DNA from: Arsenophonus nasoniae DSM 15247
GTDB taxonomy: Bacteria; Pseudomonadota; Gammaproteobacteria; Enterobacterales; Enterobacteriaceae
Length of the DNA: 64,000 nt
NCBI RefSeq assembly: GCF_000429565.1
Contig: NZ_AUCC01000005.1
Location: forward strand, 1 to 64,000
Direction of reading: 5' to 3'
In this document: in pieces, positions 29,354 through 40,092 of the stretch
How positions within the stretch are numbered: the stretch's first letter is position 1
Layout of the letters: every line of letters starts with the position of its first letter
Notes under the pieces: generated by a model
Database searches by the model: none
Told to the model about the DNA's origin: nothing
What the model saw: only the letters and a program-made list of their open reading frames with translations
Position numbers and translations under genes: made by a program

Positions 29354-29515
29354 ATGGTTATATCTCGTTAGTTAAACAGATTATCTTAATTAAAATGACC
29401 AAATTATGGCCAATTTTTTAAGAGCCCGATATTTTGCTTAACAAAAAAATGATTTGCAACGTAATTTAATCTATTTTACATATCTTTAACATTCCCTAGT
29501 GAGTGATAAATGTTC

Positions 29516-29531
29516 ACGCAAACGGTTTCGT
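29516..29531. promoter_or_regulatory. PurR box upstream of purL
   Basis: ACGCAAACGGTTTCGT is a close match to the PurR operator (ACGCAAACGTTTGCGT, 14 of 16). It is about 90 bases before purL and implies repression by hypoxanthine or guanine. Confidence 0.85.
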
Positions 29532-29619
29532 AATGGCTCATGATGCTTTATAATAGTCGGCCAGTTTTCCTGATACCTATGCTTCAGGCCAGCTTTATAA
29601 GTTAAGAGAAACTATTACT

Positions 29620-32600
29620 ATGGAAATCCTGCGTGGCTCACCCGCTTTATCGACATTTCGCATTACTAAGCTTCTATCTTTATGCCAACAGCAACAACTG
29701 CCGGTTATTGACATTTATGCTGAATATGTACACTTTGCTGAACTTGGTGCGCCATTAAATCAGGATGACCGACAAAAACTGAGTAAGTTGCTTCATTATG
29801 GCCCTTCATTAACTGAGCAACAGCCTACAGGCCAGTTACTCTTGGTTACTCCACGGCCAGGCACTATTTCACCTTGGTCTTCAAAGGCAACGGATATTGC
29901 TCATAACTGTGGATTACAGCAGGTGATCCGGCTTGAGCGTGGGATTGCTTATTATATTATTTATTCTGCACCACTGGATATATCACAATTGGATGATTTA
30001 TCTGTCATTTTGCATGATCGAATGGTTGAAGCGGTTTGGACTTCTTTTGAGCAGGTAGAATCACTCTTTGTGCATCATAAGCCAGCGCCGATGGTAACAA
30101 TAGAAATATTAAAAAATGGTCGTCGCGCACTTGAATTGGCAAATACTGAATTAGGGTTAGCGCTAGCCACAGATGAAATTGATTATTTGATGCATGCCTT
30201 CCAAACATTAGGGCGGAATCCAACCGATGTTGAGCTCTATATGTTTGCGCAAGCTAATTCAGAACATTGTCGGCATAAAATATTTAATGCCAGTTGGATT
30301 ATTGATGGTAAAAAACAACCTAATTCTTTGTTTAGTATGATAAAAAATACTTATCAACAAACGCCAGATTATATTTTATCTGCTTATAAAGATAACGCTG
30401 CCGTGATGGAAGGATCGAATATTGGGCGTTTTTTTCCTGATCCGGTAAGCGGTAAGTATGATTATCATCATGAAAATACCCATATTTTGATGAAAGTAGA
30501 AACCCATAACCACCCGACAGCTATTTCTCCTTGGCCAGGCGCTGCAACTGGCTCGGGTGGAGAAATACGCGATGAAGGCGCCACAGGACGTGGTGCAAAG
30601 CCTAAAGCAGGCTTAGTCGGATTTGCTGTTTCTAACTTACGCATTCCAGGTTTTAAACAACCTTGGGAACAAGATTTTGGTAAACCGCAGCGTATTGTTA
30701 GTGCGCTTGATATTATGCTGGATGGGCCATTAGGAGGCGCGGCTTTTAATAATGAATTTGGCCGACCCGCTTTGTTAGGTTATTTTCGTACTTATGAAGA
30801 ACAAGTGAATAGTCATAATGGCGCAGAATTACGCGGCTATCACAAACCAATTATGTTAGCAGGTGGTATAGGTAATATTCGGGCAGAACATATTCAAAAG
30901 GGCAATATTCCGGTTGGCGCTAAATTAATTGTACTAGGTGGCCCGTCAATGAATATTGGGCTGGGAGGCGGCGCAGTTTCATCGATGACTTCAGGGCAAT
31001 CTGATATTGATCTTGATTTCGCCTCAGTGCAACGTGACAACCCTGAAATGGAGCGTCGTTGCCAAGAGGTTATTGATCGCTGTTGGCAGTTAGGTGACGA
31101 TAATCCGATTCTATTTATTCATGATGTTGGTGCGGGAGGGCTTTCTAATGCCATGCCTGAGCTAGTAAATGATGCGGGTCGAGGGGGGATATTTGAACTA
31201 CGCCAAATATTGAATGATGAACCAGGCATGGATCCACGTGAGATTTGGTGTAATGAATCTCAAGAGCGTTATGTATTGGCTGTGTTACCTGAACAACTTC
31301 CTTTATTTGAGTCTATTTGTCGTCGAGAACGCGCACCCTATGCCGTTATTGGTGAAGCAACGGAAAATCGGGATTTGCTACTTAATGATAGTTATTTTAC
31401 TAACCAGCCTATTTGCATGCCACTGGATGTTTTGTTAGGTAAAACACCCAAAATGCGACGTGATGTTAGTTCTCAACATGCAGCTGGTAAGCCGATTAAT
31501 CGAAAGACGATAACCTTAACAGAAGCGGTTAAACGGGTATTACATTTACCCGCAGTGGCAGAGAAAACTTTTCTGATTACTATTGGCGATCGTAGTGTTA
31601 CCGGAATGGTAGCGCGAGATCAAATGGTTGGTCCTTGGCAGATCCCGGTTGCTGATTGTGCGGTCACGACAGCGAGTTTAGACAGTTATTATGGCGAAGC
31701 TATGTCTATCGGTGAGCGCTCACCAATAGCACTATTGAATTATGCAGCATCCAGCCGGATGGCAGTTGGAGAAGCATTGACCAATATCGCTTCTGCTTAT
31801 GTTCAGGATCTAAAACGGGTGAAACTTTCCGCTAATTGGATGGTAGCCGCCGGACATCCTGGTGAAGATGCAGGTTTGTATCAAGCTGTAAAGGCGATTG
31901 GTGAGGAGCTATGTCCAGCATTAGGTCTAACCATCCCGGTTGGTAAAGATTCTATGTCAATGAAAACCACCTGGCATGAAGGCGAACAGGTTTGTGAAAT
32001 GACCGCGCCACTTTCTGTTGTGATTACTGCTTTTTCACGGGTTGAAGATGTTCGTTTAACGGTTACACCTGAGCTGAAAAGTGATCAAGATAATGCATTA
32101 TTATTAATAGATCTCGGGCAGGGTCATAATGCGTTGGGTGGTTCAGCATTGGCGCAGGTATACCGGCAATTAGGTGATTATCCACCCGATGTCCGTGATG
32201 CTAAATTATTAACCGGTTTCTTTAATGGGATTCAGGCACTTATTAAAGAACAAAAATTATTAGCTTATCATGATCGTTCTGATGGTGGCCTATTTGTGAC
32301 ATTAACCGAAATGGCATTTGCCGGTCACTGTGGGTTGAATATTGATATTGGTCATTATGATAAAGATATTCTTGCGGCTTTATTCAGTGAAGAATTAGGT
32401 GCAGTTATCCAAATCAAACAAGCAGATAGGGAAAAGGTGGAAGCTTGTTTAGCTGAGCATGGTTTGTCTGAGTGTGTACACTATATTGGTATGGCAATTA
32501 AAGACGATATTGTTGCTATCAACAGTGTCGGCAAAGAAATTTATCGTGAAAAGCGTAGCCAATTGCGTTTATGGTGGGCTGAGACCAGCTGGCAAATGCA

Positions 32601-33510
32601 ACGTTTACGTGATAATCCTGAGTGTGCTGATCAAGAACATCAGGCTAAACAAGATCTGACAGATCCGGGTTTAAATGTAAAATTAAACTTTGATCCAGCA
32701 GATGACATTGCGGCGCCCTATATTATGACAAACCGCGCACCGAAAGTGGCTGTTTTACGTGAACAGGGGGTCAATTCCCATGTTGAAATGGCGGCTGCAT
32801 TTCACCGTGCAGGTTTTACTGCCATCGATGTGCATATGAGTGATTTGTTAGCAGACAGAGTAACACTCGCAAATTTTCAGCTATTAGTTGCCTGTGGTGG
32901 TTTTTCTTATGGTGATGTATTGGGTGCGGGAGAAGGCTGGGCAAAATCAATTTTATTCAATTCACGAGTACATGACCAATTCGCTGGCTTTTTTACTCGC
33001 GCAGATACTTTATCTTTAGGCATATGTAATGGTTGTCAAATGATGTCTAATCTCAATCAATTAATTCCAGGTGCTGAACATTGGCCACGATTTGTTCGTA
33101 ATCGTTCAGAACGCTTTGAAGCGCGTTTTAGCTTGGTAAAAGTGATGGAAAGTCCTTCGCTATTTTTACAAGATATGGCCGGTTGCCAACTACCAATAGC
33201 GGTTTCTCATGGTGAGGGACAAGTCGAGATGCGAAACATGGCTCATCTTGACCTGTTGGAAAAAAATCATTTAGTCGCGCTACGCTTTGTTGATAATTAT
33301 GGTCAGGTTACTCAACAGTATCCAGCAAATCCAAATGGATCGATTAACGGTATTACTGCGGTAACGAGCTTAGATGGGCGGGCGACTATCATGATGCCGC
33401 ATCCGGAGCGCGTATTTCGTACGGTTAGTCATTCCTGGCATCCGCAAGAGTGGGGCGAAGATAGCCCCTGGATGCGTATTTTCCGTAATGCTCGTCGGCA
33501 GCTGGGTTGA
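29620..33510 (+). CDS. purL: Phosphoribosylformylglycinamidine synthase PurL
   Basis: PurL makes formylglycinamidine ribonucleotide from FGAR, glutamine and ATP, the fourth step of purine synthesis. It is the large, single-chain form of 1296 residues (E. coli 1295). The order is an N-terminal substrate-binding part, the AIRS-like synthase halves ([32 protein letters not shown] near residue 290; [13 protein letters not shown] near 775), and a C-terminal glutaminase with nucleophile cysteine in [12 protein letters not shown] near residue 1135 and the HPERVFR histidine. An intact gene indicates that purines are made by the cell. Confidence 0.98.
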   Translation: MEILRGSPALSTFRITKLLSLCQQQQLPVIDIYAEYVHFAELGAPLNQDDRQKLSKLLHYGPSLTEQQPTGQLLLVTPRPGTISPWSSKATDIAHNCGLQQVIRLERGIAYYIIYSAPLDISQLDDLSVILHDRMVEAVWTSFEQVESLFVHHKPAPMVTIEILKNGRRALELANTELGLALATDEIDYLMHAFQTLGRNPTDVELYMFAQANSEHCRHKIFNASWIIDGKKQPNSLFSMIKNTYQQTPDYILSAYKDNAAVMEGSNIGRFFPDPVSGKYDYHHENTHILMKVETHNHPTAISPWPGAATGSGGEIRDEGATGRGAKPKAGLVGFAVSNLRIPGFKQPWEQDFGKPQRIVSALDIMLDGPLGGAAFNNEFGRPALLGYFRTYEEQVNSHNGAELRGYHKPIMLAGGIGNIRAEHIQKGNIPVGAKLIVLGGPSMNIGLGGGAVSSMTSGQSDIDLDFASVQRDNPEMERRCQEVIDRCWQLGDDNPILFIHDVGAGGLSNAMPELVNDAGRGGIFELRQILNDEPGMDPREIWCNESQERYVLAVLPEQLPLFESICRRERAPYAVIGEATENRDLLLNDSYFTNQPICMPLDVLLGKTPKMRRDVSSQHAAGKPINRKTITLTEAVKRVLHLPAVAEKTFLITIGDRSVTGMVARDQMVGPWQIPVADCAVTTASLDSYYGEAMSIGERSPIALLNYAASSRMAVGEALTNIASAYVQDLKRVKLSANWMVAAGHPGEDAGLYQAVKAIGEELCPALGLTIPVGKDSMSMKTTWHEGEQVCEMTAPLSVVITAFSRVEDVRLTVTPELKSDQDNALLLIDLGQGHNALGGSALAQVYRQLGDYPPDVRDAKLLTGFFNGIQALIKEQKLLAYHDRSDGGLFVTLTEMAFAGHCGLNIDIGHYDKDILAALFSEELGAVIQIKQADREKVEACLAEHGLSECVHYIGMAIKDDIVAINSVGKEIYREKRSQLRLWWAETSWQMQRLRDNPECADQEHQAKQDLTDPGLNVKLNFDPADDIAAPYIMTNRAPKVAVLREQGVNSHVEMAAAFHRAGFTAIDVHMSDLLADRVTLANFQLLVACGGFSYGDVLGAGEGWAKSILFNSRVHDQFAGFFTRADTLSLGICNGCQMMSNLNQLIPGAEHWPRFVRNRSERFEARFSLVKVMESPSLFLQDMAGCQLPIAVSHGEGQVEMRNMAHLDLLEKNHLVALRFVDNYGQVTQQYPANPNGSINGITAVTSLDGRATIMMPHPERVFRTVSHSWHPQEWGEDSPWMRIFRNARRQLG

Positions 33511-33685
33511 TTAGATATTTTCTCCTATAGCTAATTAAAGTGATAAAACTTGGTTAGTAATAGCAGATAAAATGTAGCTTTAATCTTTTGATTGAAAACA
33601 AGTAAAAAATGAATTTGATTATGAGCTAAATTTAGCTGAAATTTAATATTAATTATTATTAAAATTATCTATTAGATTACATAAC

Positions 33686-33703
33686 TGTCGCTAATTAGCA
33701 AAG
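33686..33703. promoter_or_regulatory. Degenerate third GlrR site
   Basis: TGTC and ten bases (GCTAATTAGC) match the first half and middle of a GlrR site, but the second half is AAAG instead of GACA. E. coli has three such sites upstream of glmY. Confidence 0.4.
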
Positions 33704-33717
33704 TAAGTAAAATAAAT

Positions 33718-33735
33718 TGTCTCTAAATGGAGACA
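33718..33735. promoter_or_regulatory. GlrR binding site (TGTC-N10-GACA)
   Basis: TGTC, ten bases and GACA fit the GlrR consensus exactly. It lies about 200 bases upstream of the predicted glmY start, a suitable place for a sigma-54 activator. Confidence 0.8.
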
Positions 33736-33780
33736 TTTAATTATATGATTTTTTATTAGTATCTAATTTACTTGATGAAA

Positions 33781-33798
33781 TGTCGCTAATAGGCGACA
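33781..33798. promoter_or_regulatory. GlrR binding site (TGTC-N10-GACA)
   Basis: This is a second exact TGTC-N10-GACA, 63 bases (six helical turns) after the first. It could be mistaken for a terminator because its arms form a hairpin followed by TTTTT; it may serve both roles. Confidence 0.8.
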
Positions 33799-33903
33799 TT
33801 TTTACTAAAATTAAGGCATTAAATTTAATCAAAAACCATTTTAAAGCCTTATAAAATTTATTTTTTATTATATTTCAATTGATTATAATTAATTTGAAAA
33901 AGA

Positions 33904-33919
33904 TAGCATATAAAATGCA
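33904..33919 (+). promoter_or_regulatory. Degenerate sigma-54 promoter of glmY overlapping a sigma-70 -10 box
   Basis: TAGCAT and ATGCA stand with the right -24/-12 spacing but have three mismatches to TGGCAC and TTGCA, including one of the key GG pair. A sigma-70 -10 box (TATCAT, 33920-33925) overlaps downstream. In E. coli glmY also has overlapping sigma-54 and sigma-70 promoters. Confidence 0.5.
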
Positions 33920-33932
33920 TATCATATTAGGT

Positions 33933-34120
33933 AGTTGCTCATTCAACTTTTTATGTCGGATCCTATAGCGATGGATGCATACCACATAAGCCAGGAATGA
34001 TGCCAAAAGTAAGGTGCCTATCGTCCAACAGCATGATATAGCTTAAATTAATCTGCTTTATCAAACATCGGGCGACACGTGGAGTGAGGCACCATCTATA
34101 AAAATTCGCTGCTCTCCTCG
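33933..34120 (+). ncRNA. glmY: Small RNA GlmY (3' end approximate)
   Basis: GlmY captures RapZ when glucosamine-6-phosphate is scarce, sparing GlmZ, which activates glmS translation. The 5' part has AGTTGCTCATTCA, similar to the E. coli start AGTGGCTCATTCA, followed by a stem TTATGT...ACATAA with inner ATCC/GGAT, as in E. coli stem 1. Its place between purL and glrK is the conserved glmY locus, and GlrR sites lie upstream. The 3' end is uncertain: I found no clear T-run terminator before about 34120. Confidence 0.7.
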
Positions 34121-34361
34121 CCGATATGGGCGGGGTGCAGGCAGTGGGTTATTCGATAAAATATTTATTGTTGCTTAGATGCAATATTATTTACCTTCCT
34201 TGCTTTATTTCCTTATTAATTATTTAACATTTCACCCTTGATTTTCGTGATTAAAAGGCTGTTTTTAACATAACAATCGATTAGATATTTTATTAAATTG
34301 CTAGGCAAATTCACTATCGCATAAAAGTTCTGTTACCATAATAGTATGAATAGGTAATGAG

Positions 34362-35801
34362 ATGATTTCTTTGAATAAGTGGCATTCTTTTCCGCGCTCA
34401 CTACGCCAACTGGTGGTGATGGCTTTTTTATTGGTTCTTTTGCCGTTATTAATATTGGCATATCAGGCTTATCAAAGTTTAGATGAGTTGAGTAATCAAG
34501 CAGCTGATATCAATCGCACTACCTTGCTTGATGCCAGGCGAAGTGAAATTATGACCAGTACTGCGCTTGAAATGGAGCGTAGTTATCGCCAATATTGTGT
34601 GTTAAACGATCAAACTTTTGCTGCGCTTTATAAGAAAAAACGGCAAGAATATAGTGAGATGCTAGCTCGTCAACTAACTATTTTGCCTGATAAAAACCAA
34701 ATCACGACTATTCAAACCCTACTGGAAGAGCTCTCCGATTTAAAATGCGAAAATAATTCGCCTATTCCGGAAATGGCAACGGCGCTTGAACGTTTTTCGG
34801 TTACCAATAACCAATTAGTACAATTAACACGTGATGTAGTATTTGGACGTGGTACTCAATTGCAGAATGCTATTGCTGAAAAAGGGCAATATTTTGGTTG
34901 GCAAACACTAATTGTCTTTTTATTAAGTGTATTATTAGTTGTGTTATTTACTAGAATGATTATTGGTCCAGTTAAAGCTATTGAGCGTATGATTAATCAT
35001 CTTGGGGCTGGAGGAACACTTCTTACCAGACTTGAGCGTTTTAAAGGCCCCAGTGAGTTACGTTCATTGGCTCAGCGCATTGTTTGGTTGAGTGAGCGGC
35101 TTCGTTGGCTGGAGTCACAACGTCATGAATTTTTACGTCATATTTCTCATGAATTAAAAACACCTTTAGCCAGCATGCGTGAAGGGGCTGAACTGTTAGC
35201 TGATGAAGTAGCAGGGCCTCTAACTTTAGATCAACGAGAAGTGGTCGCTATTTTGGATAATAGTAGTAAACATTTGCAACAACTCATTGAGCAATTATTA
35301 GACTATAATCGTCAGTTAGCCGATGGGCCAGCACAAATTCAGCAAATTGATTTAACCAAGTTGGTGGCAAATGTCGTTTCTTCACATAACCTAACGGCTA
35401 GAGCTAAAAATATGCAAACTGAAATTGAGTTGAATATTACTCACTGTCGTGCAGAGCCTACTTTTTTGGCCAGAGTGATCGATAATCTCTATTCTAATGC
35501 AGTGCACTACGGTTCTGAATCGGGTAAGATTTGGATACTAAGTAATGAAACTGATGATAAACTCCAGATAGATATCGCTAATACAGGAACTCCCATTCCA
35601 GAATCTGAACAAAATATGATTTATGAGCCTTTTTTTCAGGGATCTTTATTGCGTAAAGGGGCAGTAAAGGGTAGCGGGTTAGGATTAAGTATTGCCCAAG
35701 ATTGTATTAAGAGAATGAATGGTCAATTATTGCTTATTGACTGTCAGTTTGCTGATGTCTGTTTTCGTATTGAACTACCACTAACCACAGAGTATGAATA
35801 A
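34362..35801 (+). CDS. glrK: Sensor histidine kinase GlrK (QseE)
   Basis: GlrK senses envelope signals and phosphorylates GlrR. The 479-residue protein has two membrane helices (about 18-38 and 181-200) around a periplasmic domain, a HAMP-like link (TRMIIGPVKAIERMINHL), the phospho-acceptor His263 in HISHELKTPLASMREG, and the ATP-binding part (DNLYSNAVHYG near residue 380; GSGLGLSIAQDC near 450). It shares the FPRSLRQL start of E. coli QseE. It overlaps qseG by one base (TAATG). Confidence 0.96.
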   Translation: MISLNKWHSFPRSLRQLVVMAFLLVLLPLLILAYQAYQSLDELSNQAADINRTTLLDARRSEIMTSTALEMERSYRQYCVLNDQTFAALYKKKRQEYSEMLARQLTILPDKNQITTIQTLLEELSDLKCENNSPIPEMATALERFSVTNNQLVQLTRDVVFGRGTQLQNAIAEKGQYFGWQTLIVFLLSVLLVVLFTRMIIGPVKAIERMINHLGAGGTLLTRLERFKGPSELRSLAQRIVWLSERLRWLESQRHEFLRHISHELKTPLASMREGAELLADEVAGPLTLDQREVVAILDNSSKHLQQLIEQLLDYNRQLADGPAQIQQIDLTKLVANVVSSHNLTARAKNMQTEIELNITHCRAEPTFLARVIDNLYSNAVHYGSESGKIWILSNETDDKLQIDIANTGTPIPESEQNMIYEPFFQGSLLRKGAVKGSGLGLSIAQDCIKRMNGQLLLIDCQFADVCFRIELPLTTEYE

Positions 35802-36643
35802 TGCCAAATTGGTCTAATTACAACATCCTAATAGCCGCAGGGATAATGCGGAAAACATGGCATATTGTATCAGCGAGGCTAAGTTGTGAGGGATTTTTTT
35901 CCACTAAATGGAAAGTAAACTTAATCACACTTTTTTTACCATTTTTATTAACAGCATGTAGTAAATCTCACCATCCATTACCTCTGGATATGATAAATGA
36001 ATCTATGCCAATAGAAGAACGTATAACAGATTATCGCTATGTAAATTGTGAAAAAATATGGAGTATAGAGAGTGAGAGTGCTTCAGATAATCCGCTTTAC
36101 TGGTTGAGAATAGTTGATTGCGCTAATAGGTTGAATAAAGAGCAATCGCGTTTGATGGCTAAAACGATCCAGTTAATTAATTGGCAGAATGTTTTTCGTC
36201 ATAGTATTTTACTCGATGTTGCCGAACCAACCGTCATCGTTCGGCGTAAGATGATTGATAATTTTAATATTTATAGTTTGCAGTTCCCTTCATCTATTCG
36301 ACCACTATTAGAATTATGGCGTGAAAAGCAAATACAGATTGTTAATCTTGAAGAAGCCAATACTAAATATTTACGTTTACAACAAGAAAGCGATAATAAA
36401 CTAGATAGGCTTGCTGAACAAAATGCTCATCTAACCTATGAATTAAATATTGTCTCGCGTAAGTTGGAAAATTTGAAAGATATTGAACGACAACTTTCTT
36501 CGCGTAAACAGGAACAAGCTATTTCAAGCGGAAAAATGGATAAAAGTAGTGCCAATTCAGCATCAAATAGTGCCGAGCCGAAAACAACCGATGTAACTAA
36601 AGAGTCGCATCAGGCTGATAACAGCGGAGAAAATGCGCAATGA
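35801..36643 (+). CDS. qseG: QseG, outer-membrane lipoprotein partner of GlrK
   Basis: QseG is a lipoprotein of the outer membrane that interacts with GlrK and enhances its kinase activity in E. coli. The lipobox is LLTAC (cysteine about residue 53 from ATG 35801). This first methionine gives an unusually long leader; ATG 35846 (MRKTWHIV) gives a more ordinary signal peptide and may be the true start. A coiled-coil region lies at about residues 185-230 (IQIVNLEEANTKYLRLQQES), followed by a serine- and glutamate-rich tail. It overlaps glrR by four bases. Confidence 0.88.
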   Translation: MPNWSNYNILIAAGIMRKTWHIVSARLSCEGFFSTKWKVNLITLFLPFLLTACSKSHHPLPLDMINESMPIEERITDYRYVNCEKIWSIESESASDNPLYWLRIVDCANRLNKEQSRLMAKTIQLINWQNVFRHSILLDVAEPTVIVRRKMIDNFNIYSLQFPSSIRPLLELWREKQIQIVNLEEANTKYLRLQQESDNKLDRLAEQNAHLTYELNIVSRKLENLKDIERQLSSRKQEQAISSGKMDKSSANSASNSAEPKTTDVTKESHQADNSGENAQ

Positions 36644-37977
36644 CAGTGCATAAATCAGCTAACCTACTTTTGGTAGATGATGATCCCGGTCTGTTGAAAT
36701 TATTGGGTATGCGCTTGACCAGCGAAGGATTTAAGGTGGTTACCGCAGAAAATGGCGCGGATGCCTTGAAAATTCTAGCAAAAGATAAAATTGATCTGGT
36801 TATCAGTGATTTACGTATGGATGAAATGGATGGCATGGCACTTTTTGCTGAGATACAGAAACAGCAGCCAGGCATGCCGGTTATTATTTTAACGGCGCAT
36901 GGTTCAATCCCTGATGCGGTAGCTGCAACCCAAAGAGGGGTATCGAGTTTTCTTACTAAGCCGGTTGATCGTGATGCTCTTTATAAAGCGATCGGTGAAG
37001 CTTTGGCCATGTCAATTTCGGTTTCTGATGAAAATTGGAGTGAGGAAATTGTCACTCGTAGCCCGATAATGCTTCGTTTATTAGAACAGGCACGTATGGT
37101 GGCTCAATCTGATGTTAGTATATTAATCAATGGCCAAAGTGGTACCGGTAAAGAAGTATTGGCTCGAGCAATTCATCGTGCTAGCCCTAGAGCTAAAAAG
37201 CCATTTATTGCAATTAACTGTGGGGCTTTACCTGAGCAGCTTTTAGAATCTGAGTTGTTTGGGCATGCCAAGGGCGCTTTTACCGGTGCGGTTACCCATC
37301 GTGAGGGGTTGTTTCTTGCTGCGCAAGGTGGAACATTATTCCTTGATGAAATTGGTGATATGCCTTTATCACTTCAAGTGAAACTATTACGGGTTTTGCA
37401 AGAACGTAAAGTTCGCCCTTTAGGTAGTAATCGTGATCTAGATATTGATGTTCGAATTATTTCAGCGACTCATCGTGATTTACCAAAGGCGATGGAAAAG
37501 AATGAATTTCGTGAAGATCTCTATTACCGTTTGAATGTGGTAAATATTAAAATTCCTGCCCTTAATGAACGTTCAGAAGATATTCCTTTGTTAGCTAATC
37601 ACTTGTTAAGGGAATTAATAAAGCGTCATAAACCTTTTGTGCGTAGCCTATCGAGGGATGCGATAAAATGTTTAATGGCCGCCAGTTGGCCGGGCAATGT
37701 AAGGCAATTAGTAAATGTTATTGAGCAGTGTGTTGCATTAACAACGGCGCCGGTTATTAGTGAAGCGCTAGTCATTCAGGCACTGCAAGGCGAGAATACC
37801 GCATTACCTACTTTTGTTGAGGCTCGTAACCAATTTGAGCTTAATTATTTGCGCAAATTGTTACAAATGACAAAAGGCAATGTTACCCACGCAGCGCGTA
37901 TGGCAGGTCGAAACCGAACAGAATTTTATAAATTATTAGCCAGGCATAAACTGGATGCTAATGATTTTAAAGAATAA
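36640..37977 (+). CDS. glrR: Sigma-54-dependent response regulator GlrR (QseF)
   Basis: GlrR activates sigma-54 promoters, chiefly glmY. The 445-residue protein has a receiver domain with Asp57 ([12 protein letters not shown]), an AAA+ domain with Walker [10 protein letters not shown] near 165-173 and the sigma-54-contacting GAFTGA (212-217), and a Fis-type helix-turn-helix at the end ([21 protein letters not shown]). The glmY gene and two exact GlrR sites lie 3 kb upstream, so the circuit is complete in this window. Confidence 0.97.
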   Translation: MTVHKSANLLLVDDDPGLLKLLGMRLTSEGFKVVTAENGADALKILAKDKIDLVISDLRMDEMDGMALFAEIQKQQPGMPVIILTAHGSIPDAVAATQRGVSSFLTKPVDRDALYKAIGEALAMSISVSDENWSEEIVTRSPIMLRLLEQARMVAQSDVSILINGQSGTGKEVLARAIHRASPRAKKPFIAINCGALPEQLLESELFGHAKGAFTGAVTHREGLFLAAQGGTLFLDEIGDMPLSLQVKLLRVLQERKVRPLGSNRDLDIDVRIISATHRDLPKAMEKNEFREDLYYRLNVVNIKIPALNERSEDIPLLANHLLRELIKRHKPFVRSLSRDAIKCLMAASWPGNVRQLVNVIEQCVALTTAPVISEALVIQALQGENTALPTFVEARNQFELNYLRKLLQMTKGNVTHAARMAGRNRTEFYKLLARHKLDANDFKE

Positions 37978-38006
37978 TTATTATTATGTCTGGAGAGTGA
38001 AATTTT

Positions 38007-39629
38007 ATGAACCGAACGCTGAATATTGCACTAGCACAATTAAATTGGCTGGTAGGTGATATTGAAGGCAACTGTGAACGCATGTTGCAGGAAGCTAAGG
38101 CTCAACAGTTGCAGGGTGCGGATCTTATTCTGTTTTCGGAATTGTCTTTAACTGGCTATCCGCCGGAGGATTTACTTTTTCGGTCGGATTTTCACCAACG
38201 CTGTAGTAAACAGCTAGATCGCCTTAAAGAAGCGAGTCAAAATATAGCCATTGTCGTTGGTCATCCATGGCAGCAAAATGAAAAATGTTATAATGCATTG
38301 TCATTTTTCTGGCAGGGGCAAATGGTGGCGCGTTATTTTAAGCAACAATTGCCTAATTATGGTGTTTTTGATGAAAAGCGCTATTTTTATGCTGGTCACG
38401 AAAGCTGTGTCTTATCTTTTAAAGGTTATAAGCTAGGTTTTTTAATTTGTGAAGATGTTTGGTTTGATGAACCGGTTGATAGAATTAAAGCACTAGGCGC
38501 TGATGTGCTGATTATCATTAATGCTTCACCTTATAATCGCGAAAAACTCCATATCCGTACAAGGTTATTAAAATCTCATAGTCAAAGAACGCATTTGCCA
38601 ATTGTCTATTTAAACCAGGTGGGCGGGCAGGATGAACTTATATTTGATGGTGGGTCAAAAGTATTTAATGGCCAGGGTGAGATAACGCATTATTTAGCGC
38701 AGTTTGCTGAGCAGGTTATCCAGTGTAAATTTAATGATGGCGAACCGCTACCAGTAGCTAATTTAGCTAAAACTTTATCTTCTACCGCACAAGTTTATGA
38801 AGCATTAGTCATGGCAACCCGTGACTATATTAATAAAAATGGCTTCTCAGGTGTTATTTTGGGATTATCAGGCGGAATTGATTCAGCTTTAACCTTAGCT
38901 ATTGCAGTGGATGCTTTAGGAAAAGATAACGTTCAGGCAGTCATGATGCCTTTTAAATATACCGCTGAGATAAGCATCCATGATGCCAGAGAACAGGCTA
39001 CATTGTTAGGTATTGAATTTGCGATAGTATCTATTGAAGCTATGTATGATGCATTTATGGCTGGTTTGTCGCCCTTATTTGCAGACATGGCTCCCGACAC
39101 AACCGAAGAAAATTTGCAGGCTCGCTGTCGGGCTATCATTTTGATGGCAATATCAAATAAGAGTGGCCGTTTAGTATTAACGACCAGCAACAAAAGTGAA
39201 TCGGCGGTAGGTTATACTAGTCTTTATGGTGATATGGCCGGCGGTTTTGCGGTGCTTAAAGATGTACCAAAGACGTTAGTATTTGAGTTGGCAAAATATC
39301 GTAATACGATTTCACCAAACATCCCTCAGCGCGTTATCGAGCGGCCGCCTACTGCTGAGCTGGCACCAGGGCAACTCGATCAAGATAGTTTACCACCTTA
39401 TCCTGTGCTGGACGCGATCCTTGAAGGTTATGTTGAACAGGATAAATCGGTCAGTGAATTAGTTGCGGCTGGATTTGATGAAGTAACAGTACGTAAGGTG
39501 ATTAAGCTAGTTGATATTAATGAATATAAACGACGTCAAGCACCGATAGGTCCACGCATTACTATTCGAAATTTCAATAAGGATAGGCGTTACCCAATTA
39601 CTTCGGCTTTTGGTCGTAAAAACTGGTGA
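38007..39629 (+). CDS. nadE: Glutamine-dependent NAD synthetase NadE
   Basis: This is the two-domain form of NadE. The N-terminal nitrilase-type glutaminase (residues about 1-260) has FSELSLTGYPPEDLL with the catalytic Glu, and the nucleophile in LICEDVWFD; the synthetase domain has the PP-loop LGLSGGIDSALTLA near residue 288 and TSNKSESAVGYTSLYGD. It makes NAD from deamido-NAD with glutamine. E. coli has only the short ammonia-dependent enzyme; the 540-residue form between glrR and glnB is known from other Enterobacterales. Confidence 0.96.
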   Translation: MNRTLNIALAQLNWLVGDIEGNCERMLQEAKAQQLQGADLILFSELSLTGYPPEDLLFRSDFHQRCSKQLDRLKEASQNIAIVVGHPWQQNEKCYNALSFFWQGQMVARYFKQQLPNYGVFDEKRYFYAGHESCVLSFKGYKLGFLICEDVWFDEPVDRIKALGADVLIIINASPYNREKLHIRTRLLKSHSQRTHLPIVYLNQVGGQDELIFDGGSKVFNGQGEITHYLAQFAEQVIQCKFNDGEPLPVANLAKTLSSTAQVYEALVMATRDYINKNGFSGVILGLSGGIDSALTLAIAVDALGKDNVQAVMMPFKYTAEISIHDAREQATLLGIEFAIVSIEAMYDAFMAGLSPLFADMAPDTTEENLQARCRAIILMAISNKSGRLVLTTSNKSESAVGYTSLYGDMAGGFAVLKDVPKTLVFELAKYRNTISPNIPQRVIERPPTAELAPGQLDQDSLPPYPVLDAILEGYVEQDKSVSELVAAGFDEVTVRKVIKLVDINEYKRRQAPIGPRITIRNFNKDRRYPITSAFGRKNW

Positions 39630-39635
39630 TAATAG

Positions 39636-39983
<348 letters not shown>

Positions 39984-40026
39984 TTTTAAAGGGTAACAGA
40001 TGGTTGAAAGTTACAAAGGAGTTGAT

Positions 40027-40077
40027 ATGGAATCTGTAACCTCCTATTCCACCTGTTACCACTTATCTTGGTTTTAG
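40027..40077 (+). CDS. Possible 16-residue ORF with a strong ribosome site
   Basis: AAGGAG stands 6 bases before ATG 40027, which opens a 16-codon frame (MESVTSYSTCYHLSWF) ending in TAG. The segment also forms inverted repeats (GGTAACAG at 39992 with CTGTTACC at 40053), so the site may be a terminator-like structure between convergent glnB and hmp. I do not recognise the peptide. Confidence 0.2.
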   Translation: MESVTSYSTCYHLSWF

Positions 40078-40092
40078 TGAGAGTTTCAAGGG

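Larger units (their letters stand above)
33511..34361. other. Long AT-rich intergenic region holding glmY and its regulatory sites
   Basis: No protein gene is visible between purL and glrK. It holds two exact GlrR-type sites and a partial third, a degenerate sigma-54 promoter, and the sRNA GlmY. From about 34120 to 34361 there is a GC-rich hairpin (CCTCGCC/GGCGGGG near 34110-34140) and the promoter for glrK. Confidence 0.7.

Noticed and set aside
33781-33803. Simple terminator of purL
   Set aside because: The hairpin plus T run could stop transcription, but the spacing TGTC-N10-GACA and a second exact copy fit GlrR sites better; it is also 270 bases after purL.
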